Positions 12,703 through 16,294 of a stretch of DNA of 16,294 nucleotides are shown here, piece by piece. This DNA comes from Pseudomonadota bacterium (lineage in GTDB: Bacteria; Pseudomonadota; Alphaproteobacteria; Rhizobiales; Devosiaceae). Position numbers and translations under genes: made by a program. Every line of letters begins with the position of its first letter. Position 1 is the first letter of the stretch. The notes below the pieces were generated by a model that worked only from the letters and a program-made list of their open reading frames with translations, was not told the origin of the DNA and made no database searches. The stretch lies in assembly GCA_023415605.1 (NCBI GenBank), contig JAEZKB010000187.1, forward strand, positions 1 through 16,294, written 5' to 3'.

Positions 12703-14067
12703 ATGGCCGGCGACGAATTCTCGCCCCCGATTGAATCGCGCGCGGACCTCATCGAGGCTATGGCGCGCGGGGCGAAACCCCGCTCCGAATGGCGCGTCGG
12801 CACTGAGCACGAAAAGCACGTCTACAGGAAGAATCCACTCCGCCCGGTACCCTATCTGGGCGAGGACGGCGTCTATGCTCTGCTCAAGGGCGTCGAGGGC
12901 CGCACCGGCTGGCATCCGTTCTTCGACAAGGAGAACCCGATCGGGCTAAGGAACCTGGGCGCCGTCGGCGGTATCTCGCTCGAGCCAGGTGGCCAGTTCG
13001 AACTCTCCGGTGCCCCCCAGGAAACCATCCATGGCGCTGCCGCCGAACTGAAGGCGCACCTCCAGGATTGCCGCGCCGTCGGCGCTGATCTCAACATCCA
13101 CTTCCTAGGCCTTGGCGTCACCCCGCTGTGGAGCGTCAAGGATATTCCAGCGATGCCCAAATCCCGCTACGGCATCATGACGCCCTATATGGACAAGGTC
13201 GGCACGCTTGGGACGTCGATGATGTACCGGTCGGCTACCGTGCAGGCCAATCTCGACTTTTCCGACGAAGCAGACATGGTCAAGAAGCTGCGCGTCTCGT
13301 TGGCACTGCAACCGATCGTCACCGCGCTCTTTGCCAACTCGCCATTTGTCGACGGAAAGCCTTCAGGTTACCTCAGCTTCCGTTCACATATATGGCTGAA
13401 CACCGACAATGCCCGCACCGGCATGCTGCCCTTTGCCTTCGACGAGGGCTTCGGTTTCGAGCGCTACGCCGACCACGCCCTTGATGTGCCGATGTATTTC
13501 GTTATCCGCAACAAGCGCTACATCAACACTTCCGGCGAAAGCTTCCGCGCCTTCCTCGACGGACGACTGCCGCAACTTCCGGGCGAAAAGCCCACCATCA
13601 AAGACTGGGAAGATCACCTCTCCACCCTGTTCCCGGAAGTCCGCCTGAAGCAGTTCCTCGAAATGCGCGGCGCCGACATGGGCGATGAGGCCCACGTCAA
13701 TGCGCTTCCCGCCCTATGGGTCGGTCTCCTCTATGACGAGGCGGCGCTCGACGGCGCCTGGCAAATCGTCAAGGACTGGACCACTGCGGAGATGCAGCGC
13801 CTCCGCGATGAGGTGCCACGTACCGCCCTGGCCACACGCTGTGGCAACCGCTCGGTCCACGATATCGCGACCGACGTCGTTGCCCTTGCTAAGGCCGGCC
13901 TGGCTCGCCGGGCCGAAGTGGACAACGGCAGGGACGAGACAATCTATCTTGCCCCGCTTGAAGAGACGCTGAGCCTGGGCAAGACCCCGGCAGAGCGTTG
14001 GCTCTACCGCTACAACGGGGCGTGGAAGGGCGACCTGACGCGGATCTTCGACGAAGCGGAGCTTTAG
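12703..14067 (+). CDS. gshA: Glutamate-cysteine ligase (plant/alphaproteobacterial type)
   Basis: This 454-aa cytosolic ligase joins L-glutamate and L-cysteine with ATP to give gamma-glutamylcysteine, the first step of glutathione synthesis. Family signatures: GTEHEKH at 33-39 (metal/ATP-site acidic residues), GGISLEPGGQFELSG at 89-103, TATVQ-type MMYRSATVQANLDF around 172-185 and SYLSFRSHIWLNTD-like nucleotide-site residues further on. The length matches the rhizobial/plant GCS2-like family and is unlike the enterobacterial GshA fold. AAGGAA, 6 nt upstream, fixes the start. It ends 10 bp before the convergent lysR stop, with no terminator between, so the transcripts probably overlap. Neighbourhood with ubiA and rsmE recurs in related genera (from general knowledge). 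Confidence 0.94.
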   Translation: MAGDEFSPPIESRADLIEAMARGAKPRSEWRVGTEHEKHVYRKNPLRPVPYLGEDGVYALLKGVEGRTGWHPFFDKENPIGLRNLGAVGGISLEPGGQFELSGAPQETIHGAAAELKAHLQDCRAVGADLNIHFLGLGVTPLWSVKDIPAMPKSRYGIMTPYMDKVGTLGTSMMYRSATVQANLDFSDEADMVKKLRVSLALQPIVTALFANSPFVDGKPSGYLSFRSHIWLNTDNARTGMLPFAFDEGFGFERYADHALDVPMYFVIRNKRYINTSGESFRAFLDGRLPQLPGEKPTIKDWEDHLSTLFPEVRLKQFLEMRGADMGDEAHVNALPALWVGLLYDEAALDGAWQIVKDWTTAEMQRLRDEVPRTALATRCGNRSVHDIATDVVALAKAGLARRAEVDNGRDETIYLAPLEETLSLGKTPAERWLYRYNGAWKGDLTRIFDEAEL

Positions 14068-14077
14068 GGCGGCAGGA

Positions 14078-14965
14078 TTACTCCGCCGCCATGGGCAGGG
14101 CGTCGCGGCCCTCGAGGTTGCCCATGTTGGCAACGATATGGCTCGCCAGCGCATCATAAATACCGCCATAGGCGTGGCTGGCGCGCATGATGGCTATCTG
14201 CGCGTCGCGCAGGCGCGGCAGGTCCTTGTCCTCTGATATCACCCGCATGCCCGGCTGCAGCGCGCTTTCGGGCAGGAAGCCGACCGCGAGGTCGGTGAGC
14301 ACGGCGCTGGCCACCGCGATCGCATTCGACGAGGTGTAGGCAACGCGATAATCGCGGCCGATGCGGTTGAGCACCTCGATCGCATTGTCCTTCCAGCAGC
14401 AATGCAGGCCGCCGGCGATCGGCAGTGGATCGGTGTTGAGTGCCTGACCGCCATGCGAGGCGACCCAGAACATCCGCTCGGTGCGGAATAGTTCGCCATA
14501 TTCCTGGCTGGTGCCCTGCGTGAAGACGATGAGGTCGTACTTACCGGTCTTCATGCCCTCGATCAGCTCTTCGGAGGGCTGCGTGCGTACGTCGACCACG
14601 ATCTTGGGGTGGGTGCGCTGAAAGCTCGAGAGGATCACCGGCAGCAGGCGGACGGCGTAGTCGTCCGGCACGCCGAACCTGATCGAACCCGACAGGTCGC
14701 CGTCCGAGAAGAGGTCCATGATCTCGGCATTCGTGCGCAGCATCTTGCGCGCCCGTGCATAGAGGGCTTCGCCGTGATTGGTGAGCGCGACGGTGCGGCC
14801 GTCGCGGGTGAGGAGGCTCTTACCCAGTCGCTCTTCGAGCCGCTTGATCTGCATCGACACAGCGGACTGCGTCTTGTTCACCCGACGCGCCGCTTCGGTA
14901 AAACTGCCGCAGTCGGCGATGGCGCAAAAACTCTGCAACTGGTCAAGATCGAGGGGCGTGGTCAC
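14078..14965 (-). CDS. LysR-family transcriptional regulator divergent from DUF1127 gene
   Basis: This 295-aa LysR-type regulator has a winged helix-turn-helix at residues about 6-65 (LQSFCAIADCGSFTEAA; TQSAVSMQIKRLEERLG) and a two-lobed periplasmic-binding-protein-like effector domain from about 90. Length is standard. Start is GTG at 14965, with GGAG about 9 nt upstream. It is transcribed away from the DUF1127 gene, and the 162-bp gap carries a T-N11-A dyad over its predicted -10, so autorepression and control of the neighbour are likely. The effector is unknown. The adjacent cysteines in HCCW (about 193-196) are unusual within the effector domain and may be redox-sensitive. Confidence 0.93.
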   Translation of the reverse strand: MTTPLDLDQLQSFCAIADCGSFTEAARRVNKTQSAVSMQIKRLEERLGKSLLTRDGRTVALTNHGEALYARARKMLRTNAEIMDLFSDGDLSGSIRFGVPDDYAVRLLPVILSSFQRTHPKIVVDVRTQPSEELIEGMKTGKYDLIVFTQGTSQEYGELFRTERMFWVASHGGQALNTDPLPIAGGLHCCWKDNAIEVLNRIGRDYRVAYTSSNAIAVASAVLTDLAVGFLPESALQPGMRVISEDKDLPRLRDAQIAIMRASHAYGGIYDALASHIVANMGNLEGRDALPMAAE

Positions 14966-15002
14966 GGCGCTGGCTCCATCACCGATTTTGATGATCGGGA
15001 TG

Positions 15003-15021
15003 AAATCTATTTGTTGGATTT
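15003..15021. promoter_or_regulatory. LysR-type T-N11-A operator
   Basis: AAATC (15003-15007) and GATTT (15017-15021) are perfect inverted arms around 9 nt and contain T15006-N11-A15018, the canonical LysR box. It lies between the divergent lysR and DUF1127 genes and covers the predicted lysR -10 element. Confidence 0.6.
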
Positions 15022-15032
15022 ATGACTGGCAA
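15004..15032 (-). promoter_or_regulatory. Predicted lysR promoter
   Basis: On the minus strand, TTGCCA (15027-15032, 5/6 match) and TAGATT (15004-15009, 4/6 match) are separated by exactly 17 bp. Transcription would start near 14997, about 30 nt before the GTG start. The LysR box overlaps the -10. Confidence 0.5.
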
Positions 15033-15046
15033 GAGCGCATCTTCAG

Positions 15047-15068
15047 ATCATCGCTGATCGACGATGAT
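15047..15068. promoter_or_regulatory. Second 22-bp dyad in the lysR/DUF1127 gap
   Basis: ATCATCG (15047-15053) and CGATGAT (15062-15068) are perfect 7-bp inverted arms around 8 nt. It lies 60 bp before the DUF1127 start and may be a second regulator site or a leader hairpin. Confidence 0.4.
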
Positions 15069-15082
15069 TTGCGAACCGCCGA

Positions 15083-15103
15083 CCGGCGATCCCCCTTCGC
15101 CGG
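15083..15103 (+). promoter_or_regulatory. Leader hairpin before the DUF1127 gene
   Basis: CCGGCGA (15083-15089) and TCGCCGG (15097-15103) form a 7-bp stem with the C-rich 7-nt loop TCCCCCT. It ends 14 nt before the GGAGA ribosome-binding site. The C-rich loop could pair with G-rich Shine-Dalgarno sequences, its own or another mRNA's. This is a structural prediction only. Confidence 0.45.
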
Positions 15104-15127
15104 CAACCTTACAATCTGGAGACTCCC

Positions 15128-15394
15128 ATGGCTTTCTTGCTTTCGAGCGAGCGGCCGGCCATGGCCGCTGCGCCGACTTCCCCGGTTACCGCGTTCCTTG
15201 GCTGGGTGGCCAAAGTCCGGGCCGCCCGTGCGCAGCGCCGCGCGCTTGAGGATCTCCTCGAGTTCGACTCCGCGCTGCTTGATGACATCGGCATCAATCG
15301 GCAGGACCTCTTCGATGCCATGCATTCCCAGCGCGCCGGCCAGACGCTTGCACAGCGCCGCGCCACCGCTGCTCGTAATTGGCTCAATCCCTGA
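15128..15394 (+). CDS. DUF1127 mini-protein
   Basis: This 88-aa protein has the DUF1127 (YjiS-like) core at residues about 30-66: Arg-rich helix (RAARAQRRAL), then LEDLLEFDSALLDDIGINRQDL with the hallmark L-x-D-I-G-(I/L)-x-R. Before it are about 28 less conserved residues. Alphaproteobacterial members are small basic proteins linked to stress, RNA turnover and phosphate or carbon physiology; the exact role of this one is unknown. GGAGA, 5 nt upstream, supports the ATG. A strong intrinsic terminator follows, so it is monocistronic. It is divergent from a LysR gene, an arrangement common in Rhizobiales (general knowledge). Confidence 0.92.
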   Translation: MAFLLSSERPAMAAAPTSPVTAFLGWVAKVRAARAQRRALEDLLEFDSALLDDIGINRQDLFDAMHSQRAGQTLAQRRATAARNWLNP

Positions 15395-15443
15395 TTGTGC
15401 CGATCTCCGGGCTGTCTCCGACAGCTCTGTTTCCTGACAAACT

Positions 15444-15469
15444 GCCGGGTCTTCGGACCCGGCTTTTTT
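15444..15469 (+). terminator. Intrinsic terminator after the DUF1127 gene
   Basis: GCCGGGTC (15444-15451), a TTCG tetraloop and GACCCGGC (15456-15463) form an 8-bp stem followed directly by T6 (15464-15469). It sits between convergent genes and may also weakly stop minus-strand transcription from the IalB gene. Confidence 0.9.
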
Positions 15470-15493
15470 GTTTCTCGGAATCAGCTCTCCAGA

Positions 15494-16018
15494 TTACGGC
15501 AGCTGCCCGAAGCCGTCGGAGAAGCCGGTCAACGACACCGGAATGCCGATGCCTTCTTCGGGCGTCTTGAACACCACGAAGATGGCGGTCTTGCCGGTGG
15601 AGAGCTTGTTGATCAGTTCGTCGTCGAGCACGACTTCGGCGACGCAGCCATTTGGCAGGCAGCGGACGAAGGCGACGCGGCCGATATCGGTGCCATCGAT
15701 ATTGAGGCCCAGCCCGTTGGGCAGCAGCACGCCGAGCGGAGCGAGGACGCGGAGGAGCCGCGCCTGACGGTCGGCCGTCTTGAGCACGATCACCGAGAGG
15801 CCAACATTGGGCTGATCCTCGGCGGTGACGTTCTGGATGATGGCGCATTGCTCGAAGCTGGCGCCGGGCGGCGTGTCGCAGCTCATCTGCCAGTCGCCAT
15901 ACTGCGCCTTGACCACGCCTTGCGCGAGGCTCGCGCTTCCGGCAATTGGCGAAACGGCTGCAACCAGCCCCAGCATGGCGGCAAACCGCAACAACCCTGA
16001 CTTCAAGAACCGATCCAC
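15494..16018 (-). CDS. Invasion-associated locus B (IalB) family secreted protein
   Basis: This 174-aa protein, read from GTG at 16018, has a signal peptide (DRFLKSGLLRFAAMLGLVAAVSPIAG; cleavage probably near SASLAQ). The mature IalB-type beta domain begins at the YGDWQMSCD strand. Four cysteines occur as two close pairs (MSCD/QCAI and RCLPNGC), consistent with two periplasmic disulfides. Conserved features include the 'GVLLPNGLGLNIDG' hairpin and a C-terminal GFSDGFGQL. In Bartonella, IalB affects erythrocyte invasion; in environmental Rhizobiales the role is unknown. The frame is open up to an ATG at 16177, but a predicted promoter (-35 at 16079-16084) lies inside that extension and the signal peptide would be buried, so the GTG is preferred. 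TTG 16003 and ATG 15976 are less likely alternatives. Confidence 0.88.
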   Translation of the reverse strand: MDRFLKSGLLRFAAMLGLVAAVSPIAGSASLAQGVVKAQYGDWQMSCDTPPGASFEQCAIIQNVTAEDQPNVGLSVIVLKTADRQARLLRVLAPLGVLLPNGLGLNIDGTDIGRVAFVRCLPNGCVAEVVLDDELINKLSTGKTAIFVVFKTPEEGIGIPVSLTGFSDGFGQLP

Positions 16019-16055
16019 TTCATCTCGAATCGCAGCATTTCCGGGCACCGGCCCT

Positions 16056-16084
16056 TGTTTTGGGCACCCGGCAGGCCTTGTCAA
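16056..16084 (-). promoter_or_regulatory. Predicted promoter of the IalB gene
   Basis: On the minus strand, a perfect TTGACA (16079-16084) is followed after exactly 17 bp by AAAACA (16056-16061), a weak -10. Transcription would start near 16048, about 30 nt before the GTG start. Confidence 0.45.
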
Positions 16085-16245
16085 TCGCGGCCCGGCGTCG
16101 GGCGCATAGAACAAAGACAAAAGCGGCGGAGGTGAGGCGTGTGCCGGGCGCATGACGAAAAGCGCGTTATGACGCACGAATGTGGGAAGCGCTGGAATTG
16201 CAACGGCTGCGCCGATGTGGTTTAGACAGGTTCCAAGTTAGAAAG

Positions 16246-16268
16246 CGCTCCGAGGTTGAGTCGGAGCG
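16246..16268. terminator. Hairpin near the right edge, possible terminator
   Basis: CGCTCCGA (16246-16253) and TCGGAGCG (16261-16268) form a perfect 8-bp stem around GGTTGAG. A loose T-containing run follows on each strand (GCGTTTGTT on plus, CTTTCTAACTT on minus). It could terminate a minus-strand gene beyond the window. No gene is seen in 16178-16294. Confidence 0.4.
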
Positions 16269-16294
16269 GCGTTTGTTATGCCGCGATACCTCCC

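Noticed and set aside
1..16294. CRISPR array, IS element, prophage or defence island
   Set aside because: I saw no spaced direct repeats, transposase or integrase motifs, or target-site duplications. Gene content is core and codon usage looks uniform.

Overview
The window is GC-rich, densely coded chromosomal DNA from an alphaproteobacterium. It is most likely a member of the Hyphomicrobiales close to Devosia. This is inferred from gene content: DUF6101, DUF1127 next to a LysR gene, IalB, DUF3606, a NirA-family reductase paired with a [4Fe-4S] flavoprotein, and the ubiA-rsmE-gshA neighbourhood. I see no insertion sequence, phage gene, CRISPR array, tRNA or rRNA.

Layout. Positions 1-2928 (minus strand) hold a PAS-GGDEF-EAL c-di-GMP protein, a small DUF3606 protein and an inositol-monophosphatase/CysQ-like phosphatase that runs off the left edge. 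Positions 2929-3304 are an AT-rich divergent control region with a 19-bp dyad. Positions 3305-4600 (plus) hold a Gfo/Idh/MocA oxidoreductase with a cysteine cluster. Positions 4601-8226 (plus) are the most interesting unit. It has a near-consensus sigma-54 promoter, a structured leader of about 130 nt with two hairpins and a terminator-like stem, then a siroheme/[4Fe-4S] NirA-family reductase translationally coupled (ATGA) to an NADPH-FAD-[4Fe-4S] reductase. Next come a small Gly/Asp-rich membrane protein (minus), a DUF6101 protein (plus), two strong hairpins, a secreted protein of unknown function (plus), a CueR copper sensor (minus), UbiA (minus), divergent RsmE and glutamate-cysteine ligase (plus), a LysR regulator (minus) divergent from a DUF1127 mini-protein (plus), and a secreted IalB-family protein (minus).

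How the genes work together. The sigma-54 promoter and the attenuator-like leader suggest that the NirA/flavoprotein pair is an assimilatory nitrite reductase under nitrogen control. It would have its own NADPH-driven electron donor: NADPH to FAD to [4Fe-4S] to siroheme. A sulfite role is not excluded, because no nitrate reductase or transporter lies in the window. The LysR/DUF1127 intergenic region shows a textbook T-N11-A dyad over the predicted lysR -10 element, implying autoregulation. The other genes are housekeeping: ubiquinone synthesis, 16S rRNA methylation, glutathione synthesis and copper sensing.

Promoters, operators and leader structures were read by eye and are predictions. Protein family calls rest on visible motifs and remembered family signatures. 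No database search was run.
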